Part shown: positions 54,532 to 63,743 of the stretch, one piece after another
Layout of the letters: each line of letters opens with the position of its first letter
Numbering within the stretch: the stretch's first letter is position 1
NCBI RefSeq assembly: GCF_007859935.1
Contig: NZ_SJPO01000007.1
Coordinates: 1-64,000 of the forward strand
DNA from: Posidoniimonas polymericola
Lineage (GTDB): Bacteria; Planctomycetota; Planctomycetia; Pirellulales; Lacipirellulaceae
Direction: 5' to 3'
DNA: 64,000 bases
The notes under the pieces: generated by a model
Told to the model about the DNA's origin: nothing
Database searches by the model: none
The model's input: the letters and a program-made list of their open reading frames with translations, nothing else
Made by a program: the position numbers and the translations under genes

Positions 54532-54840
54532 CATGCGCCTAGGATTGGCCAAGGTTGGCCGACGCGGGGGCAGCGTGGAGGGTTTCTGGAGGGTCAGAGG
54601 CTCGGGTTTTCCGATGTGTTATCTCCGGACGCACCGGGGGTACAATGGACCAGCCGGGCCGCGGCCGATCACCGCGGCGCCTCGCTGCAGCGACTGCCTC
54701 TACTGTGCAGCTGCTGCAGTTGCGGCCCCTGCCGGAGGACTACCGGGCGTCATCGACGGATGGCCCCGCGACTCGCGACGCCGTCGCCGCTACTCCCATC
54801 GCGGCGCGGCGTGCGGGTCGGCAAACGATGGGAGCTATCG

Positions 54841-55665
54841 ATGCTTGACGCACAGAAAGTCACCAAACTCCGCCGCATGGGGGAGAATTGCCTGAAGCGG
54901 TATGGAGAGGCTCTGGACTACTTCCACGCTGGAAGTTCTAGCTTCGAGCTCTCAAGTCGGCTCGAACATATGGATGAGCTCTGGCCAGAGGCGCAGGCAG
55001 CTGGTGGAGCTATCGAGTACCTGCAGGGCGCCTACGGCTTCGCTGGTCAGGTGTATTCCATGTGCCTGGTGGGTCGGTCCGAGGTAACGGACCTCGATAC
55101 GATCGAAGCTCAGATCGTCAACACTTTGCCTCCGATCAGATTCCTTGGGCAACCTTTCGCGACGGCATTCGAGGCGATCTCCCATCTCTCCCCGGTGCTC
55201 TGCTTCTGCGCTCGCGGCATGTTCTCGGCGGCGGTGAGCAGCGAGGAGCGGTTTCACGAAGCGACTGAAGCGATCTACTCGCTGCTGACGGAGGACCCAG
55301 AAGGGCTCGACGCTGAGAGGTGCGACATCTTGCAGGAAGATTACAGGGTAGCGAGCCAGGAGCTCGGCGTCCGGTTGACGCAGGAGTGGCAGATTTTGGT
55401 AGCGACAGCATCTGTTGCAGATCCGCCGCCAGAGGCCAGCAGGGAGCCCACCCGGAAGGTCGGAGGGAGGCCAGCCGGCACCAAGAAAACCATCAACGAG
55501 CGAATGCGAGACCTCCTGGAAAGTACCCCAGAGGCGGCTGCTTGGTCTGCACGGCAGTTCGCTACCGCGCTCGACTGCTCCGTGAGCACGATCCACGGAT
55601 GCGAAACCTGGAAGAACCTGCAGCGCGTTCGCGAGATGCAGAAGCAGGACCGAATGAGCAGCTAA
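54841..55665 (+). CDS. Element protein with C-terminal HTH
   Basis: Protein of 274 residues from the ATG at 54841 (GGGAG site). The first 190 residues are mostly helical and unrecognised. The C-terminal 80 residues have a basic linker (KVGGRPAGTKKTINERM) and an HTH-like region with AAWSARQFATALDCSVSTIHGCETWK, a motif often seen at the end of planctomycete proteins of mobile elements. The stop is only a few bases before a perfect palindrome, so it could be an autoregulated DNA-binding protein of the element. Confidence 0.65.
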   Translation: MLDAQKVTKLRRMGENCLKRYGEALDYFHAGSSSFELSSRLEHMDELWPEAQAAGGAIEYLQGAYGFAGQVYSMCLVGRSEVTDLDTIEAQIVNTLPPIRFLGQPFATAFEAISHLSPVLCFCARGMFSAAVSSEERFHEATEAIYSLLTEDPEGLDAERCDILQEDYRVASQELGVRLTQEWQILVATASVADPPPEASREPTRKVGGRPAGTKKTINERMRDLLESTPEAAAWSARQFATALDCSVSTIHGCETWKNLQRVREMQKQDRMSS

Positions 55666-55680
55666 ACCGAACGTTCGGTT
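55665..55680. promoter_or_regulatory. Palindromic operator-like site 1
   Basis: AACCGAACGTTCGGTT, a perfect 16-bp palindrome overlapping the stop codon of the HTH gene. A single AACCGAACG half-site follows at about 55685-55693. Confidence 0.65.
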
Positions 55681-55721
55681 AGAAAAACCGAACGGCGTCC
55701 GAAGATTCTCAGAATTTCTTG

Positions 55722-55754
55722 AGCCGGCATTCCCCGAGGAACGCCGGCTTTTTT
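55722..55754 (+). terminator. Rho-independent terminator
   Basis: AGCCGGCATTCC and GGAACGCCGGCT form a stem with loop CCGA, followed by six T residues. It ends the HTH gene transcript, between the two palindromic sites. Confidence 0.85.
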
Positions 55755-55778
55755 CGTGCGCGAAGTGCCAGATAGGCC

Positions 55779-55807
55779 GTTCGTTCGGTTTCGAAAACCG
55801 AACGAAC
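55779..55807. promoter_or_regulatory. Palindromic operator-like site 2
   Basis: A 29-bp palindrome with 13-nt arms GTTCGTTCGGTTT and AAACCGAACGAAC around CGA. It shares the CCGAACG half-site with site 1 and lies upstream of the small gene at 55856, where an operator would be expected. Confidence 0.7.
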
Positions 55808-55855
55808 GCGGAATGGGTAGAGACCCCAGTCATCCTGCCCTCAAGGCTTCACGCC

Positions 55856-56038
55856 ATGCCCACGACGCACCAGACAGCCTGCTCTGACAGCCCGTCGACA
55901 CTCGTTGCGATTGTCCGGGCTGCTCGCCTAAGTGGCGACACCGACCTCGAGAGAGCCGCTCGCCGAGAGCTGCTCGAGCGGTTCGGTATGCGAGTCCAGT
56001 TCGACCAGCGTCAGAACCGGGAGGCTGTGTCGCAATGA
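55856..56038 (+). CDS. Small element protein
   Basis: Protein of 60 residues; Arg- and Ala-rich, with a helical LVAIVRAARLSGDTDLERAARREL stretch that looks like a small helical bundle. Its stop overlaps the start of the next gene by 4 bp (ATGA), so the two are translated together. Similar short proteins occur in planctomycete prophage-like regions; no function is known. Confidence 0.6.
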   Translation: MPTTHQTACSDSPSTLVAIVRAARLSGDTDLERAARRELLERFGMRVQFDQRQNREAVSQ

Positions 56039-56298
56039 CGATCAACCTCGACCCCGCCGACCTGCGACCCATCGTCGAAGCCGTCGTCAGCCAGGCCCTG
56101 CAGGACCTGCTCACGGCCGGCGGAGACGGGCGACTCGCCTACCCGGAGCCCGAAGCGGCTCAGCTGCTAGGGATTCGCCCGCACCAGCTGGCCGACGCGA
56201 GGCGCCGCGGCGAGATCACCGCCACCAAACTCGGCGGCCGCATCGGCTACGAGAAAACAGAGCTGTTGGCCTACCTGGCTCGGCAGCGACAAGTCTAA
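56035..56298 (+). CDS. Excisionase/MerR-like HTH protein
   Basis: Protein of 87 residues. The C-terminal half has a winged-helix DNA-binding pattern: YPEPEAAQLLGIRPHQLADARRRGEITATKLGGRIGYEKTELLAYLARQ, typical of excisionase-like (Xis/HTH_17) proteins. An SD-like GGGAGG precedes it. In an integrated element this protein would be expected to help excision or control replication genes. No integrase is seen in the window. Confidence 0.75.
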   Translation: MTINLDPADLRPIVEAVVSQALQDLLTAGGDGRLAYPEPEAAQLLGIRPHQLADARRRGEITATKLGGRIGYEKTELLAYLARQRQV

Positions 56299-56346
56299 CC
56301 CCGCCAGCGGCCGAAGCCGCCGGCAGACACTCAGGAGATGAACGCT

Positions 56347-57384
56347 ATGTCAGTCACTCAAGTCGCGGTCGAACAAGCCCGCGCGATCATGCAATCCGGC
56401 GACCTCAACGAGCAGCAGCTCGAGCAGATCATGCAGCTCGGCGGCCTCATCGGCGAGAAGCCGACCCCCAGCGGCTACAGAGCCGGCGAGCCCTTCTGGA
56501 CCGTCCGGGCCGTCCAGGATTGGGCGACCACGGCGAAACGCTGCCGCGCCGATGCTTCGGCGATCGAGGCCCGGTCGGCGGTTCTCGACGGCGGCCGCGC
56601 CATCATGGCCACCCTGACCGGCCGCCAGCATCAACGCGACCTGGCGACGATCGAGACCCTCGACGAGATCGCCCTCGAGGTGGCCAGCGGCAAGGCTGAG
56701 GCCGAGGACGTCGAAGCCCGCCTGGAGGCGATCGGGTCAACCGTCGCCGACCTCGGGAAGCTGCTGCTGCAAATCGAGTCGCGGGGTGCGATCATCCGGC
56801 GCCAGGCAGACGCTGCGGCTGCTCAGGTGGAGGTCGACGAGCTCGGGAAGCAGATCACCGAACAGCAGGCCAAGCTGCAGAAGGCCGCGCAGCCCATCCG
56901 CGAGAAGATCTCGGAGCTCAGCATCAAGCAGCAAGATGCCCAGCGTCGCAGCCAAGGCGAGATTCAAGCCTGGCTCAAGCTGCGAAACTCCTCCCCGGAC
57001 TGGCTCCGCCAAGCGTACGACGACAACCAGCAGGCGATCCGGTTGGCGGGCGAAACCGCCGAACGTTTGAGCCGGGAGCTCTCCGGCGTCGAGCGTCGGA
57101 TTGAGGAGCTCAGCAAGTCCAGGGCGGGGGTCGTGCAACGCTTGCAGCTGCTGGCCGGCGCCGTCGCTGGCGACTACGAGGCCAAGAAGAGTCGCGAGCG
57201 GTTCATCGAAGAGCAGCAGACCATCGAATCGCAGCTCGGGGATGCCCGGGCCCGCAAGGCCCGCTGCCAAATCGACCGCGCGGCCGCGACCAAGGACCTG
57301 GCCGCCCTCCGCGAGCATGGCAAGGCCATCGAGTCGGTCATGGCCACCGCCGCCTGGCCGCTGCCGAGCGACCTAGCCGAGTAG
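56347..57384 (+). CDS. Long coiled-coil protein, possible scaffold
   Basis: Protein of 345 residues. The Shine-Dalgarno AGGAG at 56333-56337 is too close to the ATG at 56338 and is correctly spaced for the ATG at 56347, so the latter is chosen. Residues 140-330 are Glu/Gln/Arg-rich heptad-like coiled coil (QITEQQAKLQKAAQPIREK, ERRIEELSK and so on). Position just before the protease/capsid gene and the coiled-coil character suggest a scaffolding or structural role, but this is an inference. Confidence 0.6.
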   Translation: MSVTQVAVEQARAIMQSGDLNEQQLEQIMQLGGLIGEKPTPSGYRAGEPFWTVRAVQDWATTAKRCRADASAIEARSAVLDGGRAIMATLTGRQHQRDLATIETLDEIALEVASGKAEAEDVEARLEAIGSTVADLGKLLLQIESRGAIIRRQADAAAAQVEVDELGKQITEQQAKLQKAAQPIREKISELSIKQQDAQRRSQGEIQAWLKLRNSSPDWLRQAYDDNQQAIRLAGETAERLSRELSGVERRIEELSKSRAGVVQRLQLLAGAVAGDYEAKKSRERFIEEQQTIESQLGDARARKARCQIDRAAATKDLAALREHGKAIESVMATAAWPLPSDLAE

Positions 57385-57430
57385 CCGGCCGCCTCTCGAG
57401 AACCAAATCACCCATTCCAGGAAACCAAAG

Positions 57431-59224
57431 ATGACCACCCCCATTCACGGCCAGCGATCAGCGTTGGCCACCCAGCCGCGGGCGAAAGTGTTCACCCGTG
57501 CTGCAACCGTCAACGAGGCTCAACGGGCCGTCGAGGCCGTGATCGCCACCGAGGACCCGGCGCAGCTCTTCGACGTTGGTCGCATGGACGTTGTCGAGGA
57601 GGTGCTGCTGGTTGGCGGCGTCGATCACGAACCGAGGATCCCGCTCTTGCTGGATCACACCAAGGCGGCCGCGTCCCTAATCGGCTCGGTGTCGAACATC
57701 CGCCTCGAGGGGACGCAGCTCGTTGCGACACTCCGGTTCGCTACAGGCGACCCCGTCGCCGAGTCAACTTGGCTGAAGGTCCGGGACGGGCACGCCGACG
57801 CGGTCAGCGTCGGGTACCGGGTGCACGAGTACGCGATGGTCGCGCCGGGCGAATCGGCGACGATCGGCGGCCGCGTATACACCGCCAGCAAGTTTCACGC
57901 TCTGCGAGTCACCACTAGGTGGGAACTCATGGAGACCAGCGTCGTTGCCATCGGCGCGGACCGCAAGGCGCGGATCCGCTCTGCCCCTTCCTCCACCATC
58001 ACAAGGAATTCGAACGCTATGCCCCAGTCAGCCCCCGCGGTTCACAGCCGCAACAGCGTCACTGGCCGCCCGTCGATCGGCGCCCTCGAGTCCGCCCTGA
58101 CGATGCGGCTCGGCATCAACGATCCGTCTCGATGCCGGGTCAGTCACGACGGGACCTTCTTCACCCGACTCGCGCCGTGCCCGCAGTTCGAGCAGGACGC
58201 CGAGGAGGGCCGCCGCTGGTCGTCGATGCCGCTGGTCGACATCCTCCGCCAGGCGGCGGCGCACGACGGCATCAACCTCGACGGCCTGGGCGTCGTCGAG
58301 ACGCTCAACACCTACTTCAACGCGATGCAGGGCCGTGCGGGCTTCAGCACGGCCGTTGGCGAACTGTTCAGCAACACCTTCGGGGCCGCGTTCGTCGACG
58401 GGTACGAATCGGTCTATGACCCAACTCAGGGTTGGACGATGGAGGGCGAGAACCCCAACCTGCAGCCGACGCCGCGGGTCCGTGCCGAGGCGGGCGCGCT
58501 GAGCAAGAGGGTTCGCGGTGCGGAGGCCGACCACCTTGCGGCCGAGTTCCCCGGCGAGACCACCCAGCTCGGCGAGTTCGCCGCGCAGTGGCAGCTCGAC
58601 GAGATCGACATCCGCAACAACCAGTTCGGCAACACCGAGCAGCTAGGCCCGCGGATGCTTGGCATCGCCGCGGCGCGGCTCCGGCCGCTGCGGGTGGCGG
58701 CCGAGTTGCTGTCGAACCCGAATATGCGTGATGGCGTGCCGTTGTTCCACGCCAGCCACGGGAACCTTCAGACCGGCTCTGCGCTGGCTGACGGCACGCT
58801 GCAGAGCGCGGCGACGCTGATGGCAAAGCAGACCGAAGGGGGGCAGCCGCTCAACCTCCGTGGCAGGTACCTGATCGTCCCCCAGGCCCTCGAGCGGACG
58901 GCGTCGAAGCTGTCCCGCGAGGTCGAGCTCGCCTCGGAGGAGAGCGTCCCGCCGCCGATCGTCCGTAGCGATGCTCAGCTCGACAACGGTGTGATCGACC
59001 CGAACACGGGCGACAGCCTCGACGGTTCGGCGACCAGCTGGTACCTGGCGGCCGAGGGCGGCCCCCACACCGTCGAGGTTAGCTTCCGGACCGGCACGGG
59101 CGGTCAGCCTCAGATCCGCTCGGGGATGCTCAGCCAGGGCGAGTGGGGCTGGTGGTGCGACTGCCGGCACTGGATCGGCGCCAAGGCGATCGACTGGCGC
59201 GGCTTGGTCCGCTCCGACGCGTAG
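57431..59224 (+). CDS. Prohead protease/major capsid protein fusion
   Basis: Protein of 597 residues. Residues 1-180 look like an HK97-type prohead protease: LLLDHTK (catalytic His), a strand with ADAVSVGYRV (catalytic Ser), and a TRWELMETSVVAIGAD ending. After a linker (SSTITRNSNAMPQ) residues 200-597 resemble a major capsid protein: FSTAVGELFSNTF, LGEFAAQWQLDEIDIRNNQFG, DGVPLFHASHGNL. Fusions of this kind are known in phages; the protease would normally cut itself free. Shine-Dalgarno AGGAAA precedes the ATG. It shows that the element makes or once made a phage head. Confidence 0.8.
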   Translation: MTTPIHGQRSALATQPRAKVFTRAATVNEAQRAVEAVIATEDPAQLFDVGRMDVVEEVLLVGGVDHEPRIPLLLDHTKAAASLIGSVSNIRLEGTQLVATLRFATGDPVAESTWLKVRDGHADAVSVGYRVHEYAMVAPGESATIGGRVYTASKFHALRVTTRWELMETSVVAIGADRKARIRSAPSSTITRNSNAMPQSAPAVHSRNSVTGRPSIGALESALTMRLGINDPSRCRVSHDGTFFTRLAPCPQFEQDAEEGRRWSSMPLVDILRQAAAHDGINLDGLGVVETLNTYFNAMQGRAGFSTAVGELFSNTFGAAFVDGYESVYDPTQGWTMEGENPNLQPTPRVRAEAGALSKRVRGAEADHLAAEFPGETTQLGEFAAQWQLDEIDIRNNQFGNTEQLGPRMLGIAAARLRPLRVAAELLSNPNMRDGVPLFHASHGNLQTGSALADGTLQSAATLMAKQTEGGQPLNLRGRYLIVPQALERTASKLSREVELASEESVPPPIVRSDAQLDNGVIDPNTGDSLDGSATSWYLAAEGGPHTVEVSFRTGTGGQPQIRSGMLSQGEWGWWCDCRHWIGAKAIDWRGLVRSDA

Positions 59225-59416
59225 TCCGTGCCCCGCGCTGGGGTGCGTCGGTTTTGTTCATCGGCCGACGGTTCTAGCGGGGCGCCCGCCCCTGGCTCGG
59301 GTCGCAGTTCAGGAACTGCTGCGGCTCGGGCTGGGGGATCTTACAAAAAATGCCCGACACACCCTCGAAGTTTTGGCGACGGAGAGGGCGGCCGGGCAGT
59401 AACTCAGGAGAGATCA

Positions 59417-60148
59417 ATGTTAACCGAGACGAATCATTCAGACCAACCGATTGCCGCGCTGACGCTCGCGGAGATCCCGGCAACGCTCCGGGCAGAGACC
59501 GACGCTGCCAACCGGTCAGCCTCACAAGCCATCGAGCACGCAATGCGAGCGGGCGAGCTGCTCGCTCAGGCCAAGGGCCAACTCGAACACGGCGAGTGGC
59601 TCAGCTGGCTCGATAGCAACTTCTCCGGCTCGCGCCGCACGGCGCAGCAGTGGATGAGGCTCGCGGCTGGTCGGGAGCGGCTTCAAATGCGCAGCGACTG
59701 CGCTTTTGACTCGATCGCCGACGCCGTCCGGGCGCTGCAGGAGGATGAGCAAGACGATTCGTTCAGCCCGCCGGCAATAGTTGACCTGCAGCTCTGGGCG
59801 AAGGCTCACCCGGAGTGCATCGACGATGACGGGGAGTTCCGGGACGACTTCCACTGCGACGCGTTCCCTCCGCTGGATGGTCGCCAAGCGTTCTTCGGCA
59901 CCAGCGAGAACGTTCAGTGCCAAATCTGGCCGCTGGGCGACGGCTACTCGCTAGTGTCGTCGGTCCGCTGGCGGCGCGGCGATTCGGCAAACGGGGTCGG
60001 CAGCGAGACCAAGCGGCCGGTTCGGCTGAATCATGCCCACCTCGCATTCCTGCTTGCGTCGTTCGGGGTCAATCACCAGCTCGACTGGCGTCCGATCCGC
60101 GTCCCCGTGCTCGGACTTCCGACCCGCTATGAGGAGGTCGCGGCCTGA
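59417..60148 (+). CDS. DUF3102-like element protein
   Basis: Protein of 243 residues, ATG after AGGAG. Residues 40-90 match DUF3102: IEHAMRAGELLAQAKGQLEHGEWLSWLDSNFSGSRRTAQQWMRLA. The C-terminal half is beta-rich and unrecognised. DUF3102 proteins are found in phages and plasmids next to replication genes; the fold suggests DNA binding. Its stop overlaps the start of the primase-polymerase gene (TGATG). Confidence 0.8.
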   Translation: MLTETNHSDQPIAALTLAEIPATLRAETDAANRSASQAIEHAMRAGELLAQAKGQLEHGEWLSWLDSNFSGSRRTAQQWMRLAAGRERLQMRSDCAFDSIADAVRALQEDEQDDSFSPPAIVDLQLWAKAHPECIDDDGEFRDDFHCDAFPPLDGRQAFFGTSENVQCQIWPLGDGYSLVSSVRWRRGDSANGVGSETKRPVRLNHAHLAFLLASFGVNHQLDWRPIRVPVLGLPTRYEEVAA

Positions 60149-62280
60149 TGTCCCGCCTCTCGGCAATCGACGAACTGAACGGCCACGCTCGCCCGGGGGA
60201 CTACGCGCAGGCGTACCGGGCGGCGGGGCTGTCGCCGATCCCCATCCGCGCGGATGGCAGCAAAGCCCCGGAGGGCCCCTGGAAGCGATTCCAGACCGAG
60301 CCCGCGTCGGAGTCCGAGCTGGCCACCAAGTTCCTGGCCAGCAATATTGGGGTCGGCATCTGTTATGGCGCCGGCAGCCGCGGCGCGGAGCTGATCGACG
60401 TCGACGACGAAGCGAGCTATCAGCCGTTCGCCGATGAGGTGGAGCGCGCCGCCCCCGGGCTGCTGGCCAAGCTGTGCATCATCAAGACACCGCGGCCAGG
60501 TCGTCACGTCGTCTACCGCTGCGAGCACATCGACGGCAATCAGAAACTGGCGATGCGTCACGCAACGCCCGAGGAGCTGCAGGCCAAGCCGTCTGAGCGG
60601 GTGAAGTGCAAGATCGAGACCCGCGGCCAAGGCGGCTATGCCCTGGCGCCTGGGGGCGATCCCGCAGCGCACCCGACCGGTCGGCCGTACGTGCACCTCG
60701 CAGGCCCGGACCTCACCAAATTGGCGACGATCACTGCCGATGAGCGAGAGGTCCTCTTCCGCGCGGCGCGGCTGCTGAATGAGGTGGTCGAGCAGGAGCC
60801 GGCCGAAGTCCACCACGGGCAGCAGGCCGGAGGTTATGCCGGCATGCCCCCGGGCGACGACTTCAACCTCCGCGCGTCGTGGGATGAGATCTTGGCGCCG
60901 CACGGTTGGACCCGGTCGCACGCGGCTGGCGACGTCCAACACTGGACCCGCCCCGGCAAGGATCAGGGCACCAGCGCGACGACCGGGCTGACGAGCAAGC
61001 GAGGGACCGACCTCCTGTGCGTGTTCTCTACTTCGGCCCACCCGTTCCCCGGCGCCAACGGCTCGCCTTGCAGCACGCACACCAAATTCGGGGCCTACTG
61101 CCTGCTGAACCACGGCGGCGACTTCGCAACCGCGGCACGCCAGCTGGCGGCCGAAGGGTACGGCGACGCAGCCCAGCGGCAGGGAATGTCCAACCTGCTG
61201 CCCGACAGCGTTCGCGACTTCGGCGAGATCCCGGGCCCACCTGCCAGGCGCCAACCGTTGACACCCATCGAGAAGTTCAGCTACCTCGACCTGCGGTCCG
61301 CCTACCCCGCCATGAAGCCCCCCGTGGTCGACGGCCTGCTGCGGCGAGGGGAGACGATGAACGTTGTGAGCTACTCGAAGGTGGGCAAGTCCTGGCTCGC
61401 CTACTCGCTGCTGCTCAGCATCGCCACGGGCAAGAGCTGGCTCGGAACCTACCCGACCACCCAAGGCGGCGTGCTCCTGATCGACAACGAGCTGCATCGG
61501 CCGACGCTGGCGAATCGGATCGGCATGGTCGCGGAGCGGCTCGACTGCGAGCTCGAGCACTACGCCACCCAACTCGACGTCTGGCCGCTGCGAGGCAACC
61601 TGCGGTCGCTCGAGGACATGATGGCCGAATTCGACGCGATCGAGCCCGGCCAGTATCAGCTGATCGCCTTCGACGCCCGGTACCGGTTCGCGATCGCTGG
61701 CGAGTCGGAGAACGACAACGCCGCGCAGGCGATGTTCTACAACACGCTCGACCGGATCGCCGAGCGGACCGAGGCCGCGATTGTGCTGGTGCACCACACC
61801 ACCAAGGGCAACCAGACCGACAAGCGAGTCACGGATGTTGGCGCCGGCGGCGGCAGCCAGTCTCGCGCCGCCGACACTCACCTCGTCCTGCGAGAACACG
61901 AGGAAGAGGGCTGCGTTGTGCTCGACGCGGCCCTGCGATCGTTCGCCCCCGTCGATCCGATCGTCCTGCAGTGGGAGTTCCCCTGCTGGTGGCCAGCAGA
62001 GGGGCTCGATCCTGGCGAGCTCAAGGGCCGTAAGAGCCGCCAACAAGAGGCCAGGAACGATCAGGACCGCAAGGACAAGCTGGCGATCGTCGCGGCCATG
62101 CAGAAGGCCAGCGATCGCGTCACCAATAAGCTGCTGCGAAAGGCCACTGGCATGGGCCGAGAGAAGCTGGCTCGGCTTCTCGATGCCCTCGAGTCTGAGG
62201 GCCAGATCAAGTCCGAAACCACACTCAAGAGAGGCAATCCCTGCGATGAATACTACCTCCCAAACGACTCCGAAAGCTGA
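60148..62280 (+). CDS. Bifunctional primase-polymerase with RepA-like ATPase
   Basis: Protein of 710 residues. The N-terminal prim-pol domain (about 15-210) has GVGICYGAGSRGAELIDVDD (metal Asp residues) and KTPRPGRHVVYRC. A central region with CSTHTKFGAYCLLNHGGDF precedes the RepA/AAA_25-type helicase domain: SYSKVGKSWLAYSLL (Walker A variant), VLLIDNELHRPTLANRI and LIAFDARYRF (Walker B). The C-terminal 90 residues form a winged-helix-like tail. Such proteins start replication of plasmids and phage satellites from iterons; a candidate iteron block follows. It is translationally coupled to the DUF3102 gene. Confidence 0.85.
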   Translation: MSRLSAIDELNGHARPGDYAQAYRAAGLSPIPIRADGSKAPEGPWKRFQTEPASESELATKFLASNIGVGICYGAGSRGAELIDVDDEASYQPFADEVERAAPGLLAKLCIIKTPRPGRHVVYRCEHIDGNQKLAMRHATPEELQAKPSERVKCKIETRGQGGYALAPGGDPAAHPTGRPYVHLAGPDLTKLATITADEREVLFRAARLLNEVVEQEPAEVHHGQQAGGYAGMPPGDDFNLRASWDEILAPHGWTRSHAAGDVQHWTRPGKDQGTSATTGLTSKRGTDLLCVFSTSAHPFPGANGSPCSTHTKFGAYCLLNHGGDFATAARQLAAEGYGDAAQRQGMSNLLPDSVRDFGEIPGPPARRQPLTPIEKFSYLDLRSAYPAMKPPVVDGLLRRGETMNVVSYSKVGKSWLAYSLLLSIATGKSWLGTYPTTQGGVLLIDNELHRPTLANRIGMVAERLDCELEHYATQLDVWPLRGNLRSLEDMMAEFDAIEPGQYQLIAFDARYRFAIAGESENDNAAQAMFYNTLDRIAERTEAAIVLVHHTTKGNQTDKRVTDVGAGGGSQSRAADTHLVLREHEEEGCVVLDAALRSFAPVDPIVLQWEFPCWWPAEGLDPGELKGRKSRQQEARNDQDRKDKLAIVAAMQKASDRVTNKLLRKATGMGREKLARLLDALESEGQIKSETTLKRGNPCDEYYLPNDSES

Positions 62281-62554
62281 CGTGGACGACGTGGACGGGC
62301 CACGTCCGGTCCACGTGGTGAGCGGTGTGTGTGGCGGGCCTATAAATAGGGCCCGTCCACGTCACCCCCGCTGGCGCCGTCCAGGCCGTCCAGGCAATAG
62401 CAGGCCCGTCCACGTCGTCCAGGCCATGTTGGGCGGCCAGCACCGATCCCCCAGCGTGACAACCGACCGCCTCCTCATGGCGGCCGAGCCCGGTGTCAGC
62501 CTTGCTCGCGACGCTTACGCATTGGATCGAAGCCAGGAGCCGAGCCCGTTCTGA
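62246..62554 (+). CDS. Possible small protein read across the iteron-like block
   Basis: Open frame of 102 residues starting at an ATG inside the end of the primase-polymerase gene (AGAGAGG about 11 nt upstream). It reads through the GTGGAC/GTCCAC repeats, giving VDDVDGPRPVHVV-type stretches. The Arg/Pro-rich composition could be a by-product of the DNA repeats, so coding status is doubtful. Confidence 0.3.
   Translation: MNTTSQTTPKADVDDVDGPRPVHVVSGVCGGPINRARPRHPRWRRPGRPGNSRPVHVVQAMLGGQHRSPSVTTDRLLMAAEPGVSLARDAYALDRSQEPSPF
62281..62420. repeat. Iteron-like repeats, candidate replication origin
   Basis: The heptamer GTCCACG (or its complement CGTGGAC) occurs at 62281, 62290, 62309, 62355 and 62408, with near matches (CGTCCAGG) between. 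An AT-rich centre GGGCCTATAAATAGGGCCC at 62336-62354 is almost palindromic. The position directly after the RepA-like gene is where plasmid and satellite origins are often found. Confidence 0.55.
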
Positions 62555-62711
62555 TCGCCCCCCCCATCCGGGTCCTCCCCATGGCGCCCCGCGGGGGCTT
62601 TGCCAAAAGCGATCGTGCCACTTTTTTACACGCGGCGCGCCAAACGAGTAGTAGTACGACCCTCTCTCTCCGTCAGCCAGCCCGCCACGCCCCCAGAAAG
62701 GCCCCTTCCCG
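62555..62711. other. Short gap in the element
   Basis: 157 bp before the next gene, no clear signal seen. Confidence 0.4.
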
Positions 62712-63386
62712 ATGCCTAAGACCACCGAAGCCCCGAAGCCGTCAGGCGGCCACACAGCGGACCTGGAGAGCCTCACCCAACAGCAGGCCGCGTGGCTCAT
62801 CGGCAAGCCGACCAGCTGGCTCCGCGACCGGGCCGACCTCGACGGCCGGCGCCCGGATGGAAAGTACAACGCTCGGGACCTGGTGCGAGCGTTCCTGGCT
62901 GACGAGAAGAGCCGCCTCGAGCCGGCAGAGGTCCCTGAGCCGGACCTGCAGGCGATGGTTCAGACCTGTGGGCACCTCGAGGACACTCATCGAAGCATCG
63001 GAATTCAAATCCTCGAGAGTATCCAAGCGAGGTTCGGCGCCGCGGGGCTGGCCCGGGCCGGCGAGATCCTCCTCCGCAGTCTGAAGTGGGACCACGCCCG
63101 CTGGGGCGACCAACCAAGCCACCGGCCGCGGCCCAAGTTGACCGAGGCCGAGGTGCGGGCCAAGGTGCTGGCGGACCTCGAGGAGCGGGTCGCCGACCGA
63201 CTCCGCGAGGAGGAGGAACGCGAATCGCGGCAACTCGGCCGCGTTGTCGAGCAGTGCCCCGACTGCCGGCGGGTGCTGTGGGTGCTGGAGTGGCGGAAAA
63301 TGGTCCCGCCGGCCGGGTACCTGATCGACGAGATCGAGTGCGACGACTGCCTGGTGAAGAAATTCCCGCCGAGGCTGCCGGCATGA
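62712..63386 (+). CDS. Terminase-small-subunit-like HTH protein
   Basis: Protein of 224 residues. Residues 18-62 are an HTH: SLTQQQAAWLIGKPTSWLRDRADL, resembling the Nu1/TerS DNA-binding domain. The middle is Glu/Arg-rich helix, and the C terminus has a CPDCRR/CDDC zinc-ribbon-like pair. The role of DNA recognition for packaging is inferred from the HTH and the phage context; it could instead be a regulator. Its end overlaps the next start by 4 bp (ATGA). Confidence 0.55.
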   Translation: MPKTTEAPKPSGGHTADLESLTQQQAAWLIGKPTSWLRDRADLDGRRPDGKYNARDLVRAFLADEKSRLEPAEVPEPDLQAMVQTCGHLEDTHRSIGIQILESIQARFGAAGLARAGEILLRSLKWDHARWGDQPSHRPRPKLTEAEVRAKVLADLEERVADRLREEEERESRQLGRVVEQCPDCRRVLWVLEWRKMVPPAGYLIDEIECDDCLVKKFPPRLPA

Positions 63387-63739
63387 CCCCCACCCGCCCC
63401 AGCTACGCCGCGATTTTCCACCGCCTGGCGAGCCTCGAGCTCGTCGACGGCGCCGAGCTGCTGGCGCTGCCCGGCGTTGAACCCGACTTGCTGGATCCGC
63501 CGATCCATCCGGCCCTGAGCTACTGCCTCGAGGAGGCAGCACCTCTGATTGAACTCGCCGGCCGCCTGGCCGATGACGAGATGCCCGGCATGGCTGAGCA
63601 AGCGCGGGTGATCGCTCTCGACCTGCAGGAGCACGTGGAAGCCCACGGCTACATCACATCCACCCTCGAGGCCGCACGCTCTGTCATCTGGCAGGTAGGC
63701 GTGAACGCGGACCTCGCGACCCAACTTCCGAAAGGCTGA
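63383..63739 (+). CDS. Small element protein
   Basis: Protein of 118 residues starting at the ATG that overlaps the previous stop. Acidic and helical, with alternating Leu and Glu (EEAAPLIELAGRLADDEMPGMAEQA). No domain recognised. The tight packing suggests a structural operon. Confidence 0.6.
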   Translation: MTPTRPSYAAIFHRLASLELVDGAELLALPGVEPDLLDPPIHPALSYCLEEAAPLIELAGRLADDEMPGMAEQARVIALDLQEHVEAHGYITSTLEAARSVIWQVGVNADLATQLPKG

Positions 63740-63743
63740 TCCC

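Noticed and set aside
54430..54900. Group I intron in the tRNA-Lys gene
   Set aside because: No intron-type core was recognised, the 3' half of the tRNA was not found downstream, and the break is not at a usual anticodon-loop intron position.
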